Source of the DNA: Sulfuritalea sp. | GTDB lineage: Bacteria > Pseudomonadota > Gammaproteobacteria > Burkholderiales > Rhodocyclaceae | Direction of reading: 5' to 3' | Length of the DNA stretch: 45,201 nucleotides | Assembly: GCA_023229685.1 (NCBI GenBank) | Contig: JALNYT010000014.1 | Span: forward strand, 1-45,201 | In this document: positions 25,447 to 31,556 of the stretch, piece by piece | How the letters are laid out: each line of letters opens with the position of its first letter | Position numbering within the stretch: position 1 is the stretch's first letter | Program-made: the position numbers and the translations under genes | Notes under the pieces: generated by a model | What the model was told of the DNA's origin: nothing | Databases searched by the model: none | Seen by the model: the letters and a program-made list of their open reading frames with translations, nothing else

Positions 25447-25800
25447 ATGAGAAAGACAGTGGACTACGAGCCAAAGCCTTGCACATACTGCGGGGGCATC
25501 TTTAAGCCAAACCGTAAAGATAAGAAATATTGCTGCGATACCTGCCAGAAAGCCGCATCATGGCGGAGAACTGGGGGCACAAGGCGGAAGCACAAAAGAC
25601 AAAGGGCGAAGCTCAGGCCCTATACCATCTTCAAGCTGCCTTCTTGTGAGTCCTGTGGGTTCTTACCAATGCACCCGTGCCAACTGGATGTCGACCACAG
25701 GGATGAGAACCACGCGAACAATGAGCCCTCCAATCTTCAGACTCTATGCGCAAACTGCCATAGACTGAAAACCTGGAGGGCTCGTAACCCACCCCCTTAG
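25447..25800 (+). CDS. HNH endonuclease with N-terminal zinc finger
   Basis: In this 117-residue probable homing-type nuclease, an N-terminal zinc-finger-like region carries Cys12, Cys15, Cys29, Cys30 and Cys33. A basic linker ('R-R-K-H-K-R-Q-R-A-K') follows, then the HNH core 'C-E-S-C-G-F ... V-D-H-R-D-E-N-H-A-N-N ... L-Q-T-L-C-A-N-C-H-R-L-K-T', with paired cysteines and the catalytic D-H. It is the last rightward gene, with no ribosome binding site before the ATG. It lies between two arms that look like halves of a terminator, so it may have inserted there. Confidence 0.88.
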   Translation: MRKTVDYEPKPCTYCGGIFKPNRKDKKYCCDTCQKAASWRRTGGTRRKHKRQRAKLRPYTIFKLPSCESCGFLPMHPCQLDVDHRDENHANNEPSNLQTLCANCHRLKTWRARNPPP

Positions 25801-25810
25801 CCGGGGGCTT
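25792..25810. terminator. Convergence-point hairpin
   Basis: CCCCC (25792-25796) pairs with GGGGG (25803-25807) around a 6-base loop, between the converging arms. CGGGGGCTT (25802-25810) is also a perfect 9-base complement of AAGCCCCCG at 25433-25441, upstream of the HNH gene. The T-tract is weak in both directions. Confidence 0.5.
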
Positions 25811-25826
25811 CTTGTATCTGCGGCTG

Positions 25827-26030
25827 CTAGAACGGCAGCGGCGCCGGCCTGACCTCGGCCACATAGATCATGTCCCTCCAGTGGTAGGTAATAGCCTGGA
25901 ACGCGCCGTCCCCTGCCACCACGCGCTTGCCGAACAGACGGTAGGGCAGGGCCTCCAACCACGTAAGCGGCTTCGGCACCATGCCCAGCGTCAGTCGCTG
26001 TATTGAGTGCAGCTTGTCGATTGCTTTCAT
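25827..26030 (-). CDS. Small hypothetical protein, last leftward gene (67 aa)
   Basis: The product is basic at the N-terminus ('K-A-I-D-K-L-H-S-I-Q-R-L-T-L-G') and Trp/Tyr-rich in the rest ('W-L-E-A-L-P-Y-R-L-F-G-K-R', 'Y-H-W-R-D-M-I-Y-V-A-E-V'). A very strong ribosome binding site, AAGGAGG, lies within the end of the upstream gene, and the start overlaps that gene's stop (ATGA). No family is recognised. Confidence 0.65.
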   Translation of the reverse strand: MKAIDKLHSIQRLTLGMVPKPLTWLEALPYRLFGKRVVAGDGAFQAITYHWRDMIYVAEVRPAPLPF

Positions 26031-26272
26031 ACCGTGTAAACCTCCTTCTTGGTTATGGTTGTGATCTCCACCGTCTCTCTCCAGACTATCCTGAATCCGA
26101 AGATGTGATCCGGATAGCCGGCTGGACGGGGAAAATCGAACGGAAGCTCCGCTCCCCAGCAGGGCCAGTCGGCCTTGTCGAGGATCACTGCCCGCCCCTC
26201 CTGGGCTATGTTTGCCGCATCCATCTGACGCTTCAGAACCACCACATCACCAAGGCTACGGTATGGGTTCAC
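26027..26272 (-). CDS. Hypothetical protein (81 aa)
   Basis: This compact mixed alpha/beta product has 'N-P-Y-R-S-L-G-D-V-V-V-L-K-R-Q-M-D-A-A-N' at the start and an aromatic, Pro-rich centre ('D-W-P-C-W-G-A-E-L-P-F-D-F-P-R-P'). ATGA overlaps join it to the gene downstream; it follows the endonuclease VII gene by an overlap of four bases. Function unknown; it may assist the nuclease or be an accessory protein. Confidence 0.6.
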   Translation of the reverse strand: MNPYRSLGDVVVLKRQMDAANIAQEGRAVILDKADWPCWGAELPFDFPRPAGYPDHIFGFRIVWRETVEITTITKKEVYTV

Positions 26273-26694
26273 AGGTATTTCCTCAAATAGGCAATTGCGT
26301 TGTGCATGATAAACTCGTTCTCCTTCGGTTCACCAATTCCGCGGTTACAGTGACCGCACAGGAGCCCGCGGACGGCGCCTGTCTTGTGGTTGTGGTCTAC
26401 ATGCAGCCTCCTCTCACCGGGAGGTTTGGCGCATATAGCACAGCCGCCGCCCTGGTTTTCCAGCATCTGTTCGTAGATGTCCAGTGTTATGCCAAACCCC
26501 GCCTTCGGGTGGGTGTTGGCCTGTGATCGCTTCGACTTCTCCGGGTTCTTCACCTTCCACTCCCGCTGCACTAACTTCGTGCAGCACGGGCAGTAGGCAT
26601 TCCGTCCAAGGTATAGCTTCCCGGCCTTGACTTGCCGGAGAACCCGGAAAGACTCGACAGGGAAGTCACCCCTGCAACGGGCGCACGTCTTCAC
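26269..26694 (-). CDS. Recombination endonuclease VII-like nuclease
   Basis: This 141-residue relative of T4 endonuclease VII resolves branched DNA before packaging. An N-terminal zinc site includes Cys4, Cys7 and a Cys35/37/38 cluster. The EndoVII domain has Cys85-x-x-Cys88, then 'H-V-D-H-N-H-K-T-G-A-V-R-G-L-L-C-G-H-C-N-R' with catalytic Asp100, His101, Asn102 and His103 and zinc Cys113/Cys116. It is the terminal nuclease of the replication operon and overlaps the metallophosphoesterase gene by ATGA. A mobile endonuclease is the alternative reading of this fold. Confidence 0.88.
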   Translation of the reverse strand: MKTCARCRGDFPVESFRVLRQVKAGKLYLGRNAYCPCCTKLVQREWKVKNPEKSKRSQANTHPKAGFGITLDIYEQMLENQGGGCAICAKPPGERRLHVDHNHKTGAVRGLLCGHCNRGIGEPKENEFIMHNAIAYLRKYL

Positions 26695-27467
26695 AAGTAT
26701 CGGCGCAGCACATAATCCGTTGAGTAAAACGCGGGCTCGGCTGTTCCGTCTCGCGCTTCATGGAGACAGACAAGACCACTCCACCATCGGCGCTGCTCGG
26801 TTGTATATTGATGGTGACCAACATCGTAGCAACCAACAACGAGTCCAAAAACTCTTTTGCCATCGGCCCTGACATCCTCCCAATAGTCTCGGGAGTGAGA
26901 ATGGCCGCAGACGCTGCTCTGGTAATTCTTGAGAACAAGCGTTCGAGCATGGTTGACACCTCCGATGGGTTTCCCCAGGATACCACTGGTGAAGAAGTGC
27001 TGGAAGCAGATGCCATCGATGGACACGGGCTTCAAGAACTCGTGGACCTTGTGCTTGTGCTTCTTGAACTCGATGTCGTCGATCGCCAGCTTCCCCAGCA
27101 GCTCCGGCGATTGGTTGGCCGCTCGGTCGATGCGGTTCTCGTGGTTGCCCAGCGTGACGTGCCACTCCGGCTTCCACTTGCTGGCCTTGTATCGCTTCAA
27201 GTAGTCGAACGTCGGCTTCGTGTAACGCCGCAGGGCATCGTTTGCCACTGCGATGTCGTCTTGGTAGCGCCGGCCCTCCGCGACTCCCTGGCCCTTGTCG
27301 TAGGAGCACAGCGACCCCATGTCGGCAAGATCGCCGATGTTGACGATGACGTCCGGCTGCTTGTCGAGGATGAACTGACCGAGCGCATCGAAGCGTTCGT
27401 TGCTCACGCCGGGGCGGGCGTGTGCATCGGGTATCACGAGAATCTTGCGACCTTGTTTCTTGTTCAT
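26691..27467 (-). CDS. Calcineurin-like metallophosphoesterase
   Basis: The 258-residue enzyme carries the metal-binding motif set of the superfamily: Asp14-x-His16 ('P-D-A-H'), Gly45-Asp46 ('N-I-G-D-L-A-D-M'), 'L-G-N-H-E-N-R' near residue 105, and 'C-G-H-S-H' near 188. Two metals would be bound for phosphodiester or phosphomonoester cleavage. In phage replication operons such proteins act on nucleic acid or nucleotides; the substrate is not visible here. The ATG is preceded by GGAGACTG, a start context reused at two other genes. Confidence 0.85.
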   Translation of the reverse strand: MNKKQGRKILVIPDAHARPGVSNERFDALGQFILDKQPDVIVNIGDLADMGSLCSYDKGQGVAEGRRYQDDIAVANDALRRYTKPTFDYLKRYKASKWKPEWHVTLGNHENRIDRAANQSPELLGKLAIDDIEFKKHKHKVHEFLKPVSIDGICFQHFFTSGILGKPIGGVNHARTLVLKNYQSSVCGHSHSRDYWEDVRADGKRVFGLVVGCYDVGHHQYTTEQRRWWSGLVCLHEARDGTAEPAFYSTDYVLRRYL

Positions 27468-27856
27468 GCAGTCTCCTTTTGTTGTGCAGTGATCACGAGG
27501 TGAGCGGCTTTACTGACGACGCGGAGTCCATCAGCTTCGCAGAATAGCCGTTCAACGAATCCAGGTAAGTCTGCAAAGCAGCGTAGCGAGCCGCAAGGGA
27601 TGATGTGATCGACTTCAACCGCCTTCTGTTGGAACCAGTCTCCGGTGATGGCGCATTGGAACTCCCACTTGAGGCGGGGGTTGGCGGATTGAGATTTTCT
27701 GCGAGCAGCTGCGAGAACGTCATAACGTGGTCCCCACCGTTGATACTTTGCGCGCAGGCCGCTTCTGATGAAGCCCCAAAACGCGGCCTCGGTATAACGA
27801 GCCCCGCCGCGGGTCTTGGCAACCCGCGGCTTCGGAGACGGACGCTTGCACTTCAC
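27464..27856 (-). CDS. HNH-type endonuclease, degenerate second half
   Basis: The 130-residue product opens with a very basic stretch ('K-C-K-R-P-S-P-K-P-R-V-A-K-T-R'). Its core has 'K-W-E-F-Q-C-A-I-T-G-D-W' and 'V-E-V-D-H-I-I-P-C-G-S-L', as in phage HNH nucleases, then 'F-V-E-R-L-F-C-E-A-D-G-L-R-V-V'. The usual 'C-x-x-C-H' that completes the zinc/active site is replaced by 'S-K-A-A-H-L-V-I-T-A', so activity may be altered. Start GTG overlaps the previous stop (GTGA). Confidence 0.75.
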   Translation of the reverse strand: MKCKRPSPKPRVAKTRGGARYTEAAFWGFIRSGLRAKYQRWGPRYDVLAAARRKSQSANPRLKWEFQCAITGDWFQQKAVEVDHIIPCGSLRCFADLPGFVERLFCEADGLRVVSKAAHLVITAQQKETA

Positions 27857-28020
27857 CTGTCGCCCGCCTTCAGTAGCACCTCAGACAGCAGCCCCTGGTC
27901 CTGGTTACGCATGAGTCGGAGTAGGCGCTCTCGACTCAGCACGATGTAGCCCGTCCCGAACAGCTCCCGCTGCGCCTGATCGGCGCGCTCCTTGTCGGTC
28001 TTTGGGTTGACGTAGCCCAT
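27853..28020 (-). CDS. Small hypothetical protein (55 aa)
   Basis: This 55-residue helical protein ('K-T-D-K-E-R-A-D-Q-A-Q-R-E-L', 'S-R-E-R-L-L-R-L-M-R-N-Q') starts in a TAATG overlap with the ClpP-like gene and ends in a GTGA overlap with the HNH gene. Tight coupling argues that it is a real gene. No family is recognised. Confidence 0.65.
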   Translation of the reverse strand: MGYVNPKTDKERADQAQRELFGTGYIVLSRERLLRLMRNQDQGLLSEVLLKAGDR

Positions 28021-28694
28021 TACCCGATTCGGTCAGCGAGGCCCAGCTTGACCGCCTCCTCTGCGGAGTAGTAGATGTCCTTGCGCTTGTCCAGGAGATC
28101 GAGGAAATACTTCTTCGACCGATGGCTGCGCTCGGAGAACACGTCGCAGATGCGACCCGTCAGCTTCTTCATAAATTCCAGCTCGTCCTCCACCTCGAAG
28201 GTCTTGCCCTGGCTGCCGAAGCCGCCGGCGTGGATCATCAAGAAGCTGTTCGCACCCATCACGCGGACGTCCGCGCCTTGCAGTAGGACGCCCGCCATGC
28301 TGGCAGCCATGCCCCTGACCTTGATGGTTACGTGGTGGCCCTTCGACCGCAGCTCACCAAGTTCATCCAGCATCTGGAAGCCGAACGTAATGTGCCCACC
28401 GGGGCTGTGCAGTTCAATGGTCAACGGCTTCTTCGGGTGGAGCCTGCCGAACAGGCGGAACAGGCTAGTCATCTGGCCCGTGCTGGCATCGTCGATGGTG
28501 TCGCACAGCCGGATGTAGCCGTTGTCGAAGTCGTTTGCCATCTCCAGCCTAACCTTATCCAGCAGGCGGATGTTGTCCAGACGCTGCCGCTCGGCGGTCA
28601 ACGTGCTGTGGGCGGCCTCCGCGTGCGAGGCTGCGGCTGCAGCGATGTCGGCCTGGTCGGCCGGCGAGGGGTGTTTTGTTTTCTCAGTCGACAT
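28020..28694 (-). CDS. ClpP-like serine protease
   Basis: The 224-residue protease has a full ClpP-type triad: nucleophile Ser132 in 'G-M-A-A-S-M-A-G', His155 in 'M-I-H-A-G-G-F-G', and Asp206 in 'K-R-K-D-I-Y-Y-S'. The oxyanion strand 'L-H-S-P-G-G-H-I-T-F-G' is present. The first 45 residues are an Ala-rich helical extension. Phage ClpP proteins usually process the prohead next to the capsid gene. This one is instead in the replication operon, after the 5'-3' exonuclease, overlapping it by 11 bases. I chose the ATG at 28694 because it lies in that overlap; an open frame upstream is the exonuclease's shadow. Confidence 0.88.
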   Translation of the reverse strand: MSTEKTKHPSPADQADIAAAAASHAEAAHSTLTAERQRLDNIRLLDKVRLEMANDFDNGYIRLCDTIDDASTGQMTSLFRLFGRLHPKKPLTIELHSPGGHITFGFQMLDELGELRSKGHHVTIKVRGMAASMAGVLLQGADVRVMGANSFLMIHAGGFGSQGKTFEVEDELEFMKKLTGRICDVFSERSHRSKKYFLDLLDKRKDIYYSAEEAVKLGLADRIG

Positions 28695-29568
28695 GCGGGA
28701 TGATCTCCTGTTCAAAGAATGACGGGGTCCAGCGTTGATCGGGGAGCCGCTGCATCCACACGAGGATGCCGAACTCGCGGAGCTTGGCGTCACCATCGGC
28801 GCCGTAGTGCTCCTCAAAAAGCCCCTTCACAATCTGCCAGCGCGTTGCAGTTGACTCCACCTTGCGCAGCTCCTTAAGCGCAGTGTCGGTTCCGATGCCG
28901 GGGATGCCGGGGATGTTGTCCGTGGGATCACCAGCGCAGCACTGCGCCATGAACCACAGCATGCAGTCGCGGTGGCCCATCTTGTAGCGGGTCGGCTTCT
29001 GCCCAGGGGCACCCCAGTTGTAGTGGCGGCCCTCTATCATGTTCAGGTCTTTATCTATGGTAGCGATGATTCCTTCGCCGGCCAACTCTGTCTGCCTGAT
29101 ACCGATTGCGTCATCAGCCTCGATGCCGCTTACGTTCGTGCAGTTCTTACGATCGAAAAACCACTGGCGCACGAAGTCGTAGTTGTGGGGCTTGGGTGGG
29201 CGCTTGTCCTTGTAGGGCTTGGTCACAGCGTAGGCGTTACGGAAGTTGCCCTCACCTGTGAGGAATAGCTCCATCTCACCGCCGCCGCACGCCGCCTTGA
29301 TCTCGTGCAGCCTCGACTTGGCGACGTCCACGCAGACCGACTGCGAGAATATCTCCACCTCGGGTGTGCTAACAATCTGCTTCTTCGTGAGGCCCTGCTC
29401 CTTCATCCAGGCGTCACGGGTCTTTGCGTCGGGGAACTGCTTGGTGCCGTCAAGGCACAGCGGGGAGGCGGTGTCGGTGACCTGCACGTTGTAGCGGGTC
29501 TTCTGCGCCGCGAAGGCGCAGGTGTAGACCAGCACGTCGGCGTCGACGAGTATTTGCCTACCGCTCAT
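28684..29568 (-). CDS. 5'-3' exonuclease (FEN/PIN-like)
   Basis: This 294-residue structure-specific nuclease should remove RNA primers and degrade host or recombining DNA, like T7 gp6. It shows the family's acidic clusters: 'L-V-D-A-D-V-L-V-Y' at the N-terminus, 'G-I-E-A-D-D-A-I-G', 'A-T-I-D-K-D-L-N-M', and the helix-hairpin-helix 'G-D-P-T-D-N-I-P-G-I-P-G-I-G', which together bind two metals and DNA. Placement between SSB/polymerase and nuclease genes supports a replication role. The start overlaps the previous gene by 11 bases. Confidence 0.9.
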   Translation of the reverse strand: MSGRQILVDADVLVYTCAFAAQKTRYNVQVTDTASPLCLDGTKQFPDAKTRDAWMKEQGLTKKQIVSTPEVEIFSQSVCVDVAKSRLHEIKAACGGGEMELFLTGEGNFRNAYAVTKPYKDKRPPKPHNYDFVRQWFFDRKNCTNVSGIEADDAIGIRQTELAGEGIIATIDKDLNMIEGRHYNWGAPGQKPTRYKMGHRDCMLWFMAQCCAGDPTDNIPGIPGIGTDTALKELRKVESTATRWQIVKGLFEEHYGADGDAKLREFGILVWMQRLPDQRWTPSFFEQEIIPHVD

Positions 29569-29710
29569 ACGTCACCACGAAGGGGCCGATGCAGAGCACC
29601 CACCCGCTGGTGTAGCTGAACGAACGGGAGTCCCATGACAGCCCCGGTGCGTGCTTAAAGCGGCGGAAGCTCCACAGCGGATAGCCCCACCCCGCATACT
29701 CAATGCTCAT
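29558..29710 (-). CDS. Small tryptophan-rich protein (50 aa)
   Basis: This 50-residue protein is aromatic and beta-like, ending 'G-W-V-L-C-I-G-P-F-V-V-T-Y-E-R'. Its 'I-G-P-F' ending resembles another small protein (35855-36031), so the two may be distant relatives. It overlaps both neighbours by 11 bases, which suggests a translated unit. Function unknown. Confidence 0.55.
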   Translation of the reverse strand: MSIEYAGWGYPLWSFRRFKHAPGLSWDSRSFSYTSGWVLCIGPFVVTYER

Positions 29711-29993
29711 ATCGCTGTCTCCGTCGTGCCCGCAGTTTAAGCAGGCGATAGATGGCCTTGTAGCTGCCGGGGTTGTGCTGCATCCGCACGCTGAAGACGG
29801 GCGTGCACTTGGAGATGAACTCCGCAAGCCACGTCCCCTTCAGCAGCGGGACCAGGTGCCGCAGCCAGCCGGTCGGCGCTTGGTAGCCGCAGACCCGCTT
29901 CGTCTGATATGCCACCAAGCCAGGCTCACGCTCTGTTCGGGCGGCAACCGCGGCGGCATGGCGGCGCAGTATCTTCGCTTTCTTGGAGTTCAT
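29700..29993 (-). CDS. Basic hypothetical protein (97 aa)
   Basis: This 97-residue, strongly basic protein has a Lys/Arg-rich start ('N-S-K-K-A-K-I-L-R-R-H') and end ('L-L-K-L-R-A-R-R-R-Q-R'), with Trp and Pro in the middle. It might bind DNA or RNA. Start overlaps the upstream stop by four bases and the stop overlaps the next gene. No family is recognised. Confidence 0.6.
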   Translation of the reverse strand: MNSKKAKILRRHAAAVAARTEREPGLVAYQTKRVCGYQAPTGWLRHLVPLLKGTWLAEFISKCTPVFSVRMQHNPGSYKAIYRLLKLRARRRQRYEH

Positions 29994-30280
29994 ACGGACA
30001 CCGACGCCCAGGGTCTGTTCACCGACGACACCGACTTCGCCAGGCGCTTCTTCGCTCGCTGCTTGGCAGCCGCCGCACGGGCCTGTTCAGCGGTGCGGAT
30101 GAACTTCAGACAATCCGGATTGTAGAGGAAGCCCTTGTTTTTCAGACGGAGGGTGTTGCCGCTGGCGATTACTTCGCTGACCACACCATACTTGCCGACC
30201 AACTCATGGTCGGACTTAAGGCCGGGGATGGATAGAATGCAGACCCGATCGCCGGATTGTAACACCTTGGACTTCGTCAT
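29990..30280 (-). CDS. KOW/SH3-like small protein (96 aa)
   Basis: The N-terminal 55 residues have an SH3-like beta pattern 'S-G-D-R-V-C-I-L-S-I-P-G-L ... G-K-Y-G-V-V-S-E-V-I ... L-R-L-K-N-K-G'. An Ala/Lys-rich helix follows. Similar folds recur in three other genes of this arm (34282, 34811, 39756). ATG selected because GGAG lies nine bases upstream and the previous stop overlaps it (TGATG). It may contact nucleic acid; that is inference from the fold. Confidence 0.65.
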   Translation of the reverse strand: MTKSKVLQSGDRVCILSIPGLKSDHELVGKYGVVSEVIASGNTLRLKNKGFLYNPDCLKFIRTAEQARAAAAKQRAKKRLAKSVSSVNRPWASVSV

Positions 30281-30603
30281 CACTTGCTCTCCTGTGAAAT
30301 TGCGAATGGCATCTGGATGATGCGACGGGCTCCGTTCTCGACGATCAGGCACGTCAGCATGCCAGTATCCTCAGCGACACGATCTTCGATGCAGACGACC
30401 GGAACATCCTGCGGGCCAGCTTCAACGACCAGCGTGCCCACGGTGTTGTCGATCTTCAGGTGGGGAACTTCCACATCGTGGGTGTCCGGAGCCCCGGCGT
30501 AGAGCGGACCAAGACACAGTAGCGCGCCTAGTGCGATAAAGCCGAGTATCAGGCCCAGCTCCTCCAGCGTCTCGCGGAACGGCCGGTTGAGATTGTGTTG
30601 CAT
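30280..30603 (-). CDS. Small inner-membrane protein (107 aa)
   Basis: Residues about 15-40 ('L-I-L-G-F-I-A-L-G-A-L-L-C-L-G-P-L-Y-A-G') form a transmembrane helix after a basic N-terminus. The remainder (about 60 residues, 'V-V-E-A-G-P-Q-D-V-P-V-V-C-I-E') is a beta-rich soluble domain that would face the periplasm. ATG chosen for its GAGGAG ribosome binding site. Just upstream is a 9-bp hairpin (30625-30647). Role unknown; a superinfection or envelope function would be a guess. Confidence 0.65.
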   Translation of the reverse strand: MQHNLNRPFRETLEELGLILGFIALGALLCLGPLYAGAPDTHDVEVPHLKIDNTVGTLVVEAGPQDVPVVCIEDRVAEDTGMLTCLIVENGARRIIQMPFAISQESK

Positions 30604-30624
30604 TTGACTCTCCTCATATCCTGC

Positions 30625-30685
30625 GGGGAATAGGGGTGCTATTCCCCTCACGGTTGGAACAACGGCCCGTGGTGGGCGGGCCGTT
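30625..30685 (-). terminator. Two hairpins after the SSB gene
   Basis: The first hairpin (661-669 with 677-685 of 30 kb: AACGGCCCG/CGGGCCGTT, loop 7) follows the SSB stop. The second (30625-30633 with 30639-30647, GGGGAATAG type, loop 5) lies before the next gene's ribosome binding site. Neither has a T-run. They may limit readthrough or stabilise the SSB message. Confidence 0.5.
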
Positions 30686-30711
30686 GGGTCTGCTGCTCTC
30701 AGGGACTACCC

Positions 30712-31494
30712 TTAGAAGGGAATATCATCATCGTCGAACGGGTCAGCCGGCGCCGCCGCGGACGCAGCCGGTGCGCTGGTCGCAACCGCAGGGGCGGGGG
30801 TCGGGGCAGGGGCCGAAGCCGGGGCTGCCACCGCCGTCCGCTTGCGGCGCACGGGGGCGCTCGGCGCTGAGGCCGGGGCAGTTGGCGCAGGGGTAGTCGG
30901 TGTCACCGCAGCAGCGGGCTGTGCCGGGGCCACATGGGATGAAGGCGTCGTCGCCGGGGTAGTTGGGGCAGCTGGAGCCGGCGCAGGGGCCGCCTGCGAC
31001 GCGCCAACGACAGCAGTCCTCGTTTTGCTCTTGAGTCTCCACTCCACTTCCTCCGCCATGATGGCTTCGTAGTTGAACTCCAGGTCGGCGGACAGCCGCA
31101 TGATCTCCTCAGCCACAGCCGGGACGCTCTCCAGCTTGATCAGCGACGCAGCCGCCAAGGCGACAGCGTTGTTGATTGCGTGCCCGACCTTGATGCCGAT
31201 GTTGCCGCCGCCACTGTAGGCCGGCTTGCTGCCGCCTGCAGATGCGGGAGCCGCCGCGGCCGGCGCTGTCTCCACCGTCTTCAGCGTCTTCGAGTCGACG
31301 TCTTTTCCGTATTTGCTTTCGGTGAACTCGAAGCTGACGACGGCACCCTTGAAGGCGTCGGCATTCTTGTCGGTCGTCGTGAGGCAGTTATACCACACGC
31401 CGTCGACCTTCAGCCCGATCTTCTGCTTCGTGCCGTATCGAGTGGTCTGTTCCTTCGAGTTGACTGATTCAACTCGGCCCGTTACTTGTGTCAT
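30712..31494 (-). CDS. Single-stranded DNA-binding protein
   Basis: The 260-residue protein starts with an OB-like region ('T-G-R-V-E-S-V-N-S-K-E', 'V-D-G-V-W-Y-N-C-L-T-T', 'V-V-S-F-E-F-T-E-S-K-Y-G-K-D-V'). A long Ala/Pro/Thr linker (about 165-245) follows, then the acidic tip 'D-P-F-D-D-D-D-I-P-F', the classical SSB tail that recruits replication proteins. It lies beside the DNA polymerase and has its own promoter, consistent with the large amounts needed. It is not similar in arrangement to T7 gp2.5. Confidence 0.85.
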   Translation of the reverse strand: MTQVTGRVESVNSKEQTTRYGTKQKIGLKVDGVWYNCLTTTDKNADAFKGAVVSFEFTESKYGKDVDSKTLKTVETAPAAAAPASAGGSKPAYSGGGNIGIKVGHAINNAVALAAASLIKLESVPAVAEEIMRLSADLEFNYEAIMAEEVEWRLKSKTRTAVVGASQAAPAPAPAAPTTPATTPSSHVAPAQPAAAVTPTTPAPTAPASAPSAPVRRKRTAVAAPASAPAPTPAPAVATSAPAASAAAPADPFDDDDIPF

Positions 31495-31527
31495 CCGTAT
31501 CTCCTTGTGGTTGCAATCCAGAATCTA

Positions 31528-31556
31528 ATTATACCCCAGTGCTTCTACTGCGTCAA
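31528..31556 (-). promoter_or_regulatory. Sigma-70 promoter for the SSB operon
   Basis: On the minus strand the -35 TTGACG (31551-31556) and -10 TATAAT (31528-31533) are separated by 17 bp. The polymerase stop codon TGA lies within the -35. It drives SSB and genes beyond. Confidence 0.8.
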
